Shown: positions 24,640-33,650 of the stretch, piece by piece | Layout of the letters: each line of letters starts with the position of its first letter | Numbering within the stretch: position 1 is the first letter of the stretch | Assembly: GCA_013360585.1 (NCBI GenBank) | Contig: JABWBH010000013.1 | Coordinates: forward strand, 62,001-126,000 | Length of the DNA: 64,000 bases | Reading direction: 5' to 3' | DNA from: Phycisphaerae bacterium | GTDB taxonomy: Bacteria; Planctomycetota; Phycisphaerae; UBA1845 | Translations under genes and position numbers: made by a program | Notes under the pieces: generated by a model | The model's input: only the letters and a program-made list of their open reading frames with translations | What the model was told of the DNA's origin: nothing | Databases searched by the model: none

Positions 24640-25425
24640 GTGCAGGATTCGAGAGTCGCCCTGGTCACCGGTGGTTCCCGAGGCATCGGGCGCGGCGTCT
24701 GCATCGAGTTGGCGCGGCTGGGGTACGCCGTGGTCCTCAACTTCCGCAAGGACTTCACCGCGGCGGAGGAAGCCCGGGCCGAATGCGAGCGATGTGGATC
24801 CCCGGCGGTCGAACTGTGCCAGGGAGACGTCACGACGCGCAGTCACCGCGACCTCATCGTCGAGTTCGTGATGGAGCGGTTCGGGCGGATCGACCTGCTG
24901 GTCAACAACGCGGGCGTCGCGCCGGAGTCGCGTTACGACATTCTTTCCACGCCGGAAGACAGCTTTGACCGCGTGATGAAGGCGAACCTCAAGGCCCCGT
25001 ATTTCCTCACCCAGCGCGTCGCCAACGAGATGGTGCAGCTCCGCGAGCAGGGTCTGATCGACTGGGCGGCGATCGTCAACATCTCGTCGATCCGCTCCTA
25101 CACCGCGGCGGCCAACTACGGCGAATACTGTCTCAGCAAGGCCGGCGTGAGCATGATGACGAAGCTTTTCGCGGTGCGTCTTGCGCCGCTGGGCATCTAC
25201 GTGTACGAGGTCTGTCCCGGGCTTATTCAGACGGACATGACCTCCGCGGAGCCGACGCGGGAGTTCTACAATAAAAAGCTCGCCGCCGGGCTGACGCCGA
25301 TCAACCGCTGGGGGACACCCGAGGAGGTCGGACGCGCCGTCGCCGCGATCGCCCGTCAGGATTATCCCTTCAGCACGGGACAGGTCTTTCACGTTGACGG
25401 CGGGTGGCACGTCCGCGAACTCTAG
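24640..25425 (+). CDS. SDR-family oxidoreductase, 3-oxoacyl-ACP reductase-like
   Basis: A 261-residue classical SDR. It shows VTGGSRGIGRGV (cofactor), NNAGVAPES, Ser in NISSIRSY and catalytic YCLSK, with the Arg of NFRKDF suggesting NADPH. The C-terminal TGQVFHVDGGWHV is typical of FabG-like enzymes. Start is GTG 24640, preceded by GGAGGGAGAC; upstream in-frame residues are not conserved. It shares the rpsU transcript direction with 104 bp between. The true substrate is unknown. Confidence 0.88.
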   Translation: MQDSRVALVTGGSRGIGRGVCIELARLGYAVVLNFRKDFTAAEEARAECERCGSPAVELCQGDVTTRSHRDLIVEFVMERFGRIDLLVNNAGVAPESRYDILSTPEDSFDRVMKANLKAPYFLTQRVANEMVQLREQGLIDWAAIVNISSIRSYTAAANYGEYCLSKAGVSMMTKLFAVRLAPLGIYVYEVCPGLIQTDMTSAEPTREFYNKKLAAGLTPINRWGTPEEVGRAVAAIARQDYPFSTGQVFHVDGGWHVREL

Positions 25426-25654
25426 CCGCCCGTTGAAGAACCCGGGATCGGTCTTTGTGATGCCGGTTTTTCCCGATGACGTTCGCCTCTTGGAGGGAGG
25501 CGCACCCCTTTTTCAACGGGCTGCGAGGAGGAAGTACTCAGCGAGGCGCAGGCTTCTTCAGTCCGCGCGGACGCCCGCGAGTTCCCCACGCCAGCCTCGC
25601 GGTTTCAGGTTGCGCATGACCGGATGCCTTGCCCGATGACATTCACGCCGCGCC

Positions 25655-27535
25655 TCAAGTGGACGGCGCGGGAGGCGGGGCGAGAATGATCCGCAAGGTC
25701 ATCTCCTCGGTTCCCCGAAGAATGCGCACTTCCAGCTCGTCGCCCGCGCGCTTGCCCTCGATGGCGCGGACGAGATCCTGCTGTCCGTTGACCTCGGCGT
25801 CGCCGATCCGAAGGATGCGATCCCCCTCCTTCATCCCGGCCTTCTCCGCCGGCATCCCCGCCAGGACGCGCGCGACGGGGTAACCCTTCTTGCCGTCATC
25901 GGCGCCGGGCATGATGCCGAGGCGCGGACCGCGTGTTCCGGTCCGGCTGCCGACCGAGCCGCGGCGGATGTCGGCGGGCGTGTCCACGCGGGCGAAGACG
26001 GGCCGCTTGTCCGCGTTGGCCAGCTCCAGACCGATCTCGTACACCAGCCGGGCAATCCGCGCTCCGCCGTCCACGTTGATCTTCGGCGTGTCGTCGCCGG
26101 GCGCATGATAATCCTCGTGAAGCCCGGTGAAGAAGAACAACGACGGGACGCCGACGTTGTTGAACGACGCGTGATCGCTCGGACCGCGGGCGCTGTCGTC
26201 CGGGTTGAACTGCATGAATCCGCATGCCTTGGACTGCCGCGCAACCAGGTCTTTGAAGAGATCCCCCGTGCCCAGGCCCTGAATATACAGGTGGTTCTGA
26301 TCGTTGGCCGAGTCATCGGACAACCGGCCGATCATGTCCATGTTGAGCATCGCGGCCATCTTCTCCACCGGAACCGTCGGGTTGGCGCAGAAATGTGCGC
26401 TGCCGAGCAGACCGCGCTCCTCCGCGGTGAAGCCCATGAAAAGCAGGCTGCGGTTGCGGTTCGGGGTCAGCGCCATCGCCCGCGCGACCTCGATCACGCC
26501 GGCCGTCCCCGAGGCGTTGTCGTCCGCGCCGTTGTTGATCGCGCCGCGCGAATCCCCGATGTGGTCGTAATGCGCGCCGATGACGATGTACTCGTCGGCG
26601 TTCGGTCCCGTCCCCGGAAGAACGCCCAGGACATTCCGCGCGGACGTTCCCTCGAAGGCGATCTGTCCGCTCGCGCTGACGCCCGGCATCGCCTGCGACC
26701 GGGTCAGCCCGCCGTCGAGCTTGCGCTGCACCTCGGCGAGCGGCTCCATCCCCGCGGCCTTGAGCAGCACCTCCGCGACCTCGCGCTTCACCTGCACCGC
26801 GGGAATCCCGTAATTCTGACCGTCCATCGCGGAACCGGGCAGCACGTCGGCGTCCTCGGTGGCCTGGTTCGTGACGATCATCGCCACCGCGCCCTTCTCC
26901 TTCGCCAGGCGCGCCTTGCTGGCGAACCAGGAGAACCGCGAGAACGCCGGCGACTCCGCACCCTCCGTGCGGAAGCTCGCAGGTTCCCGCCGCAACATGA
27001 ACACGATCTTGCCCGACACCTCCACCCCCGCGTAGTCGTCGTAGCTCTTCTCCGGGTTCGTGACGCCGTAACCGACGAACACAAGGTCTCCGGAAAACGA
27101 CCCCTGCGACGACCACCCGAAAGGCGTCCAGGTCTCCCCGCGCGCCAGCGCCGGCGCCTCCGCGCCGGTGATCGTCAACGTGGTTGATTCGAGCACCTTG
27201 CCGCCGAGACTGAGCGTGAAATCCTGGAAGTACGTGCCGTCCGGTCCGCCGGGCTTCAACCCGATCGACGCGAACTGCCCCGCCAGATATCCGGCGGCGA
27301 TGTCGATCCCGTCCGAGCCGGTGTCGCGCCCGCGAAGCAGGTCATGCGCCAGCACCTCGACATGCTGATGATATCGCGCCGCGGTGAACTCGACGCCCGA
27401 AGTCGTCGCCCGGTACGTTCCGCCCGCGGACGGATTTTCCCCGACGAACGCCCCGACCGCTCCGCCGGAAATCAGCAACCCCGCAAGAAAACCCGTCCCC
27501 GCACGAACGTACCCGCTGCTCTGTCGGTTCAACAT
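25655..27535 (-). CDS. Secreted M28-family metallopeptidase with PA insert and C-terminal PDZ domain
   Basis: A 626-residue exported peptidase. After an N-terminal signal/anchor (AGTGFLAGLLISGGAVGAFVG) comes a PA-type insert at about 130-280. The M28 catalytic domain follows, with zinc ligands and catalytic residues in GAHYDHIG, NNGADDNASGT, FTAEERGLLGS, MLNMDMIGR and GPSDHASF. A PDZ domain (about 535-620, VARVLAGMPAEKAGMKEGDRI) ends the protein. It probably acts as an aminopeptidase in the periplasm or outside. ATG 27535 has GGAGGA upstream. An insertion sequence lies 66 bp upstream in the same orientation, so the native promoter may be displaced. Confidence 0.9.
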   Translation of the reverse strand: MLNRQSSGYVRAGTGFLAGLLISGGAVGAFVGENPSAGGTYRATTSGVEFTAARYHQHVEVLAHDLLRGRDTGSDGIDIAAGYLAGQFASIGLKPGGPDGTYFQDFTLSLGGKVLESTTLTITGAEAPALARGETWTPFGWSSQGSFSGDLVFVGYGVTNPEKSYDDYAGVEVSGKIVFMLRREPASFRTEGAESPAFSRFSWFASKARLAKEKGAVAMIVTNQATEDADVLPGSAMDGQNYGIPAVQVKREVAEVLLKAAGMEPLAEVQRKLDGGLTRSQAMPGVSASGQIAFEGTSARNVLGVLPGTGPNADEYIVIGAHYDHIGDSRGAINNGADDNASGTAGVIEVARAMALTPNRNRSLLFMGFTAEERGLLGSAHFCANPTVPVEKMAAMLNMDMIGRLSDDSANDQNHLYIQGLGTGDLFKDLVARQSKACGFMQFNPDDSARGPSDHASFNNVGVPSLFFFTGLHEDYHAPGDDTPKINVDGGARIARLVYEIGLELANADKRPVFARVDTPADIRRGSVGSRTGTRGPRLGIMPGADDGKKGYPVARVLAGMPAEKAGMKEGDRILRIGDAEVNGQQDLVRAIEGKRAGDELEVRILRGTEEMTLRIILAPPPAPST

Positions 27536-27601
27536 CGAAATCCTCCGCGCTCGCTTATCCAGCAGAATTCCCGGCATGTCATCCTAGCTTGTCCCGCCTT
27601 A

Positions 27602-27631
27602 GGGCGCGCTCAGAAATTACTTGGTCAATTT
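27602..27631 (+). repeat. IS terminal inverted repeat, transposase 3' side
   Basis: Reads GGGCGCGCTCAGAAATTACT inward and pairs with the end at 28880-28909. The first 11 bases are identical in both ends. Confidence 0.85.
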
Positions 27632-28842
27632 CTCCCGCGTGGAGTTAACGTATAGTTCCACTCTCCATGAAACGGATGGGGCGTCAATCGGAGTTGATCG
27701 TCGGTGACTTTGATGGCGGTGTCGTAACGGTTGGTATCCAGGGCGGCTTTGACGATCAAACCCGTTCGCGTGGTCGTGCCGGCGATCAGACTCACGACCG
27801 CCTGATGGGTCACCAGCGGTCGGCCGCGCCAGTTTTTGGTAATAAAGCTGAACAGGCGGTGTTCGATGCGATTCCATTTGCTCGTGCCCGGTGGAAAGTG
27901 GCAAACGTGCAGGCGCAGTCCCAACTCGTCGGCCAGCGATTGCAACGAAACCTTCCACAGTCGGGACCGCGGACTGTTGCTGCCGCCGCCGTCGGTAGTG
28001 ATGAGCAGTTCGGCGGCCCGGGGAAAGCGCCGGCGTCCCATCCGTCTCCACCATCGACGAATGCTGTTGACCGCGAACTGAGCCGTGTCGTGATCGATGC
28101 CCACGCTCACCCATCCTTGGTTGTTGATCATGTCGTAGACGCCGTACGGAATGGCCTTGCCCAGTTCCTTGTCGAGAAAGTCGTGAACACGAACCTCCTC
28201 CGGCTTGCCACGAGGTCGCCACTCCCGCCCGCCGTTCTTGAAATCCCCGATCAGCTCCTTCTTTTTCGTGTCCACCGAGATGGCCGGTTGGTCGCGATCC
28301 TGAAAGCGCCACACCTGGCGGTTGATGTGCTCGAATTGGGCATTGCGGTCCGGATGGGAGGCGCCCTCCCGCGTCTTGCGGTTGGCCTGAAGACTGTAAC
28401 CGGCCTGTCGCAACAGAGTGGCCACGGTGTTGACACTCACAGGATGACGCTCCCGTGTCAACTCGTCGGCCAGACGGCGCGTGCTCTTGCAGGTCCAGCG
28501 CAAGGGGGATTCCGGATCGCCGCGCGTCACCGGCTCGATCAGCGCTTCCAAAGCCGCCGGCAGACCCGGGTCCGTTTCGATCAGCGCCTTGCGCCCGCCA
28601 CCGGGGCGACGCACCCGCATCCCTTCGACCACCCGCTGCGCCGCGGGCAACTCCAGCTCCCGCAGTCCCGCGGTGATCGTGGTGCGCGACAGACGTGTGG
28701 CCCGAGCCACCGCCGACACCCCGCCCCAACCCAGTTCCTGTGCCTCGGCCGCCGCCCACTGCCGACGCCCACGCTCGTCCATCTCCACCGAGAGAGCCCG
28801 GTACTTCCACCGAATCCGTTCGATCAGACGCGCGTCCTGCAC
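27625..28842 (-). CDS. ISAzo13-family-like DDE transposase
   Basis: A 405-residue transposase. The N-terminal region contains helix-turn-helix segments (GVSAVARATRLSRTTITAGL and TVATLLRQAGYSLQANRK). The RNase-H-like catalytic core shows Asp191 in ISVDTKKKELIG, Asp284 in ITTDGGGSNS and Glu327 in NRIEHRLFSF, a complete DDE set. The VDTKKKE and TDGGGSN signatures match the ISAzo13 group. The start codon lies 67 bp inside one inverted repeat and the stop 20 bp inside the other. No frameshift or stop interrupts it, so the element may be active. Confidence 0.9.
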   Translation of the reverse strand: MQDARLIERIRWKYRALSVEMDERGRRQWAAAEAQELGWGGVSAVARATRLSRTTITAGLRELELPAAQRVVEGMRVRRPGGGRKALIETDPGLPAALEALIEPVTRGDPESPLRWTCKSTRRLADELTRERHPVSVNTVATLLRQAGYSLQANRKTREGASHPDRNAQFEHINRQVWRFQDRDQPAISVDTKKKELIGDFKNGGREWRPRGKPEEVRVHDFLDKELGKAIPYGVYDMINNQGWVSVGIDHDTAQFAVNSIRRWWRRMGRRRFPRAAELLITTDGGGSNSPRSRLWKVSLQSLADELGLRLHVCHFPPGTSKWNRIEHRLFSFITKNWRGRPLVTHQAVVSLIAGTTTRTGLIVKAALDTNRYDTAIKVTDDQLRLTPHPFHGEWNYTLTPRGRN

Positions 28843-28879
28843 ACTCCATCATCGACATCTGCAAAGAAATCCTATGAGC

Positions 28880-28909
28880 AATTTGTTCACGTTATTTTTG
28901 AGCGCGCCC
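28880..28909 (-). repeat. IS terminal inverted repeat, transposase 5' side
   Basis: Read on the minus strand it begins GGGCGCGCTCAAAAATAACG. It differs from the other end at six of 30 positions. Confidence 0.85.
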
Positions 28910-29090
28910 TTAGCCTGGCGCCAGACCCGGCGTGATCCGGGGTGAGGAGACGCCGTCGCCGCCTTTTGCTGTGCGGTTTCCGCGTGAGGCCGCTTCATTG
29001 TCAGGCTTGCTCCGACCCTGCAATTGCTGCTCCCAGGAACGCCGCATTCCCGCGCCGGCTCTCCGTCGCGCCTGCCTTGCAATGCGCCGA

Positions 29091-31355
29091 CTACGGGCAG
29101 GAAGCCGTCCGGTTAAAGGCGTCGCAGCCGTCGGGAAACGCAAGTTCGACCGAGTGATCTCCGGCGGTGAAGCAGCAGGACGAGAAGCTCGCGACATCGC
29201 CGTCGAGCGTCGCCTCGACCTCGATCGATCCGTCGATGAGCACGCGGAGGGTCTGCCCCCCGAAATTTGAGTTGAACATGCGCACCTTGCCTTTGATCGC
29301 CCCCGTGTCGCGGCATCGGGCGGTGAGCTTCCTGACGTCGTCGCAGGTCGGGTCGCCGATCGATCCGCCTTCGGATACCCGGCCCGCGATGACAAGAGCG
29401 AAGCCCTGCGTTCCGCCCTGATTGACGGCGGACGCGATCACCCTCACCGTCCAGGTTCCCAGGACGGGCGACGCGACATGCACCTGCTCGACGTTGTTCC
29501 GGGCGTCCCTGGTCCCGCCGGGCGCGGACTGTCCGTTCTCGAAGTAGTTGCCGCGGTAGCGCGTGCCGTCCGGGCGCTCGACCTCAAGATCGAGGTCGTT
29601 GATGTACGCGGGGTTCGCCCCGGCGGACGCCGCAGGCTCGGTCCAGACGAGCGTCACGCGGAGCGACTCGGCGGATCCGAGCACCTCGAACGTGGAGACT
29701 TCGGTCTGCCCCGTGCTCAGACCCGAAGCGTTCCGCCGATCCGTCACGATCAGGCGGCGATCTTCGCCGGACAGATGAAGCGCGTTGTCCGCCAGCACGC
29801 GCCCCCAGCCTTCCGTGTCGCTGGGGTAGCCCGTGACGCCGGTCATGTCCACGCAGGCGTTCAACAGCGTCGCCTTGACCAGCGCCGCGGTGGGCGTGAA
29901 CCCGTCCTGCGAACGTCGCGACCCGCTCGGGTAGTACCCGTCGGTGTAATACTGACGAACCAGCATCCCGGTTCCCGCGACCGCCGGCGACGCCATCGAC
30001 GTCCCCGACAACGATGCCGTCGAGCACGCCGTCCCGCTCGACGACACCGTTCCGCAGCCGGGAGCGTAGATTTCCGGCTTGCGTCGGCCGTCGTTGGTCG
30101 GTCCGCGACCGCCGGAGCAATGCCGATGCTGGTTCGGCGCGTCGCTGCTCGCCCCGACCGCCAGCAGGTTCTTCGCATTCTCGGGGTTGCGCAGCGTGCT
30201 CTGGTTGGTGACGGCGAACAACACGAGGCTGTCCTCGTTGGTGTACGAGAAGTCGTCAATGCCGCGGCAGAGGCTGTCGTAGGATGTCGTGCTGTCGTTG
30301 CCCCAACTGTTGGTGTGCAGGCGGGCGCCCTGGTTGTGGTGCGTCTGAAGGCGGCTTTTGATCGCGGATTCGCTGAACGAGGGGATCGTGTTGTAACAGA
30401 GCTTGCCGAGGTAGGCGACGCCGCGCGTGTTCGCGTCGGTCCCGGCGTCCCCGACCGCCGTGCCGGCGACATGCGTCCCGTGCTGGTCGTAGCCCGTGCT
30501 GGTGTTGTAAGCCTGAATCTTGCGATGATCGTTGCCGAACGCCGCGTCGTCGAAGAAGGAGCAGTGATTCGGCGTGACGCGCCCGTCGAGGATGCCGACG
30601 ATCTGTCCCGCGCCGCGGAGACCGGCGTCGTAAAGCGGGTACACGTCGGTCAGATTGCTCTGCACGATCCAGCGGTTGCTGTTGTTGCGCAGCGTCAGCT
30701 CGGGCGCCTCCTCGACGTACTGCACTGACGCCTCCATCGCCAGCAGCGCCAACTGCGCCTCAGGATACAGCACCTCGACCTGACCCTGTTCCGCAACGAT
30801 CTCCGTGTTGAGCACCTGCGCACCCGCCGCCGCAAGCTCGTTCATCCCCTGCGCGAGATCCACGCCGTGGAAGAGTGTGACGACAAGGTTCAGCCAGCCG
30901 GACTTCTCCAACGCGATCCGATCCTCCGACTGATACGGCGCCAGCCGCAACCCGATCGACGGATCCAGCTTCCACGCCTCCTGCCACCGACCTACCCAGC
31001 GAACGAACCCCAGCGCGGCCACGTCGGCGGGTTTCGCCTGCGTCAGATCGGCGAGGTAAGCGTGCGACGGAATATAAGCGTGCAGGATGACGCCGGCGGC
31101 CTGAAGCGCCGCGGAACGTTCCCGGGTGAGCGGACCGTCAAGCTGAATGACGTTGCCCGGCGCGGCAGGGAAGGATTCAGCTGGGGGGGTGAGCAGGTTC
31201 GGCAGACCGGCGGTCTCGATCGAGCCGCCGGTCAGATACAGCACGCCCGGTTCAAGCGTCTCCGGCAGCGGTGCCTGCTGCGCCGAAGCTCCCGAACTCC
31301 AACCCGCAACCACAAATCCCGCCCACGCCAGCCGAACAAAGGTTCCGCGGCTCAT
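29091..31355 (-). CDS. Secreted subtilisin-like serine protease (S8)
   Basis: A 754-residue exported subtilase. A signal peptide (LAWAGFVVAGWSSGASAQQ) precedes a propeptide-like region to about residue 230. The catalytic triad is Asp257 (VGILDGRV), His292 (DQHGTHVAGT) and Ser453 (SLSGTSMASP), with oxyanion Asn384 in AVTNQS. A beta-sandwich of about 150 residues follows (LRVTLVWTEPAAS, YINDLDLEVERPDG), as in Kp43-type proteases. A last Cys-bearing module begins at CDDVRKLTARC, like that of the exported protein at 15465-16319. ATG 31355 has a strong AGGGAGCAGG site. Likely extracellular or periplasmic nutrient proteolysis. Confidence 0.92.
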   Translation of the reverse strand: MSRGTFVRLAWAGFVVAGWSSGASAQQAPLPETLEPGVLYLTGGSIETAGLPNLLTPPAESFPAAPGNVIQLDGPLTRERSAALQAAGVILHAYIPSHAYLADLTQAKPADVAALGFVRWVGRWQEAWKLDPSIGLRLAPYQSEDRIALEKSGWLNLVVTLFHGVDLAQGMNELAAAGAQVLNTEIVAEQGQVEVLYPEAQLALLAMEASVQYVEEAPELTLRNNSNRWIVQSNLTDVYPLYDAGLRGAGQIVGILDGRVTPNHCSFFDDAAFGNDHRKIQAYNTSTGYDQHGTHVAGTAVGDAGTDANTRGVAYLGKLCYNTIPSFSESAIKSRLQTHHNQGARLHTNSWGNDSTTSYDSLCRGIDDFSYTNEDSLVLFAVTNQSTLRNPENAKNLLAVGASSDAPNQHRHCSGGRGPTNDGRRKPEIYAPGCGTVSSSGTACSTASLSGTSMASPAVAGTGMLVRQYYTDGYYPSGSRRSQDGFTPTAALVKATLLNACVDMTGVTGYPSDTEGWGRVLADNALHLSGEDRRLIVTDRRNASGLSTGQTEVSTFEVLGSAESLRVTLVWTEPAASAGANPAYINDLDLEVERPDGTRYRGNYFENGQSAPGGTRDARNNVEQVHVASPVLGTWTVRVIASAVNQGGTQGFALVIAGRVSEGGSIGDPTCDDVRKLTARCRDTGAIKGKVRMFNSNFGGQTLRVLIDGSIEVEATLDGDVASFSSCCFTAGDHSVELAFPDGCDAFNRTASCP

Positions 31356-31687
31356 ACCTGCTCCCTTGATGATGTGACAACTTACGACCCTGCCCCCGCG
31401 CCGGAGTGGGAGCGTCCTGCGGCGCGACGCCTATCATAACAAACGTGGTTCGCTTTTTCACCTGAAAAGTGCGGGTTGGCGGGACTTAGGATCGGGGGTT
31501 TCGGCGATCCGTCATCCTTCAGCGTCACGCGCGACTCGGCGGGCGGGGTCGGAGCGTTGTGGACACGGTCTTCGGCGCGACCTGCGGCGGTGCATGCGGG
31601 TTTGCGGACCCGGCGCGGACCGTGCGGGGGACGGCCCCGTCTTGGGTTGGGAATTCCGTCTGCTTTACCGCGAAGCGAGTCCGCCGG
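31356..31687. other. Intergenic region without recognised features
   Basis: These 332 bp between the subtilase start and the end of the zinc-ribbon gene hold the subtilase ribosome binding site. Nothing else was recognised; short open frames here have no supporting motif. Confidence 0.4.
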
Positions 31688-32095
31688 TCAGGGTGTCCGC
31701 CCCTTGGTCGCTCCTTTCGGGGCGGCCTTTGCACAATCCGGGCACAGGTCCGAGTCGCTGCCGACAATACCCTTGCCGCATGATGTGCATTTAAGCCCCA
31801 GGTGCATCTGAAGCTCCCCGCATTTCGGACATTTCAGGACCGTCTGACGGACCGACGTGGCTTGCGCCTTTTGCGTCTTCATGCGGGCGAGCTGCGCCTC
31901 GCGTCGTGCGTCGCTCAGCTCCCGCGCCGTCAGCTCCGCCCAGTGCCCGCATCCTTCGCAAACCCAGATCGTGCGGCTCTGCGGAGCGGTGGTCAGCTTC
32001 GCATCTTCGTCAGGCTTGATCCACCGCCACACCAGGCTCGAAGCCGCCGCGACCAGAATCACAAGAAAAACCGTATTCTTCGTTGTCGTGGACAT
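31688..32095 (-). CDS. Small membrane protein with zinc-ribbon cysteines
   Basis: A 135-residue protein with one N-terminal transmembrane helix (NTVFLVILVAAASSLVW). After it come four CxxC pairs: CEGC, CPKC, CTSC and CPDC, enough for two zinc ribbons. A charged helical stretch (ARELSDARREAQLARMK) separates the first pair from the rest. The C-terminus is Lys-rich. No family is recognised. It lies 33 bp downstream of the prepilin-type gene on the same strand and is probably co-transcribed, perhaps aiding assembly or secretion. Confidence 0.7.
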   Translation of the reverse strand: MSTTTKNTVFLVILVAAASSLVWRWIKPDEDAKLTTAPQSRTIWVCEGCGHWAELTARELSDARREAQLARMKTQKAQATSVRQTVLKCPKCGELQMHLGLKCTSCGKGIVGSDSDLCPDCAKAAPKGATKGRTP

Positions 32096-32128
32096 CGTTC
32101 ATCCTCCCCGCGCCGGCGTTGACTTCGA

Positions 32129-33094
32129 TCAACCGCGCGAGCGGTGCGGCGACAACCCCGAATCCAGATGCGGCTGATATCCGCAGTCGTACGCCCAGTC
32201 CGGGTTGTTCCCGTACCCGCGGTACCACTCATCGACGGTGGTGTAATCCGGACCGGTTTCGTGGCGCGTGTCGATGTAAAGGTACTCGCCGTGCGCGTCC
32301 ATGAAGCCCGCGACGTGTTTCGAGAATTTGCCGTGGAATCCCCAGACCTGCATGCCCGGCGCGCGGCGCTGCTGACGGCTGTCCGCGCCCTCATGAAACG
32401 CCCGGTCCGCCGGATCCTCATAAAGAATCATGAAGCGGCTGCTGTCACGCGTGGAGGCGTTGATCCAGATCCGCTGCCCCATCTCGAACTTCTTCTCCCA
32501 GTTCATCTGGGGATAGGTCTGGTACCACCACAACCACGAAAGCTGGTAGCTCGTGCCGACGTCGTCGTAGGCGGTGACTTCATTCTGCTGACGATCGCCG
32601 TATTCCGCCCAGTACTCGCCCTGGGCGCTGCCGAAGTCCGACGGGCACTCGAACACCTCCATCGGCGTCACGCGATCATCGGCGGTGTTCCACAATCCGT
32701 CCGCGCCCTTGCTTTCCGGTTCGATCGTCCCCGCGGTCATGAAGACCGACAGCGGCCGCTTCTCCGTCGGCACGTAAAAGATGCCGCTGTCGCGCTGCTC
32801 CCAGTAATCCCGGTTGCGTCCGCCCCAGCCGCCCCACGACCACGTACACCAGCCCGTCCCGCTGTCGGTCTGCTGCACGTAGATCGGGAAAAACTTCTGC
32901 TCGTCGAAGTAATTGACGAAGGACATGCTGATCGAACGCACGTTCGACAGACACTTGGCCGCCTTGGCCTGTTCCCGCGCCGCCTTGAGCGACGGCAGCA
33001 GCATCGAGATGAGCAGGGCGATGATGGCGATGACGACGAGCAGCTCGACCAGCGTGAACCCCGACCGGCGACGGACCTTCCTCAACGCGTCCAT
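32129..33094 (-). CDS. Prepilin-type N-terminal cleavage/methylation protein (type II pseudopilin-like)
   Basis: A 321-residue protein starting with a short basic leader and the type IV prepilin signature G|FTLVELLVVIAIIALLI, cut between Gly and Phe by prepilin peptidase. A Trp/Tyr-rich globular domain follows, with WNTADDRVTPMEVFECPSD and a C-terminal GFMDAHGEYLYIDT, as in the large pseudopilin-like families expanded in Planctomycetes. A near-perfect AAGGAGGTG lies before the ATG, suggesting high expression. It may form surface or secretion filaments or act as a minor pilin; the exact role is unknown. Confidence 0.88.
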   Translation of the reverse strand: MDALRKVRRRSGFTLVELLVVIAIIALLISMLLPSLKAAREQAKAAKCLSNVRSISMSFVNYFDEQKFFPIYVQQTDSGTGWCTWSWGGWGGRNRDYWEQRDSGIFYVPTEKRPLSVFMTAGTIEPESKGADGLWNTADDRVTPMEVFECPSDFGSAQGEYWAEYGDRQQNEVTAYDDVGTSYQLSWLWWYQTYPQMNWEKKFEMGQRIWINASTRDSSRFMILYEDPADRAFHEGADSRQQRRAPGMQVWGFHGKFSKHVAGFMDAHGEYLYIDTRHETGPDYTTVDEWYRGYGNNPDWAYDCGYQPHLDSGLSPHRSRG

Positions 33095-33650
33095 CGCGCA
33101 CCTCCTTTCATATCCGCCTGCGAAGGCCCCCCGCGGTCCTGCTGCCAGGTCGCCGACACCGACGCCCGGGCGCGCCGCGATGTCGAGACCCTCGCAGACT
33201 CACCCTTCGGATAAGCACGTTGCGCGCCGGACGGGAGCGAAGACCGCGCCGCGATAGCGCAAGAGCCGAGTCCCCCGGGGGTCAGGGCGCTGGGATCGGG
33301 AAGGTGCGTTAATCCACGCCTCGAAAGCTCCCGTCAAACCGGACCCGTGCCTCCTTGTGTTCTGCGCGAAATGCCGCAACAATGTTCTTGTCGCCCCGAG
33401 CGAGTCCGCTCCGTGATGACCCGGAGCTTGACGCAGGGAGGCTGCGAAGGCCTGAGGAGACGGCTTCCACGGATCGGAAGACGGCTTGCGGGCGTTCGCC
33501 GTGAAAGGTCAAGCGGAATCTGCAACGCACTCCGCGCGGACTGCGCTGGCGGCTTATGCGGCACCCGCTACGAATCCCGGCGCCGGGGTCTGCGTCCCTC
33601 TGCCGCTGGCCCGGTCCGCGCACAACCCCGTTATGCCCGAGGAGCCTGTC
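33095..33650. other. Divergent intergenic region before the sensor kinase
   Basis: These 556 bp separate the prepilin-type gene (leftward) from the kinase gene (rightward). Apart from the ribosome binding sites at both edges, no promoter, RNA or small gene was recognised. Promoters for both directions are expected here. Confidence 0.4.

Larger units (their letters stand above)
27602..28909 (-). mobile_element. Intact insertion sequence, ISAzo13-like, 1308 bp
   Basis: The element is bounded by terminal inverted repeats beginning GGGCGCGCTCA on both ends, 24 of 30 positions identical. It is flanked by a 3-bp direct repeat, TTA, at 27599-27601 and 28910-28912, consistent with a target-site duplication. 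One full-length transposase gene fills nearly all of it. Matching repeats and an undamaged gene suggest fairly recent insertion. Confidence 0.9.

Noticed and set aside
26105-27187. Plus-strand frame of 360 codons opposite the M28 peptidase
   Set aside because: Arg/His-rich antisense shadow; the minus strand has all metal-binding motifs of the peptidase.
27602-28909. Insertion sequence as part of a larger transposon or genomic island
   Set aside because: No second IS copy, cargo gene, integrase or attachment site is present around it; the TTA repeat directly flanks this single element.
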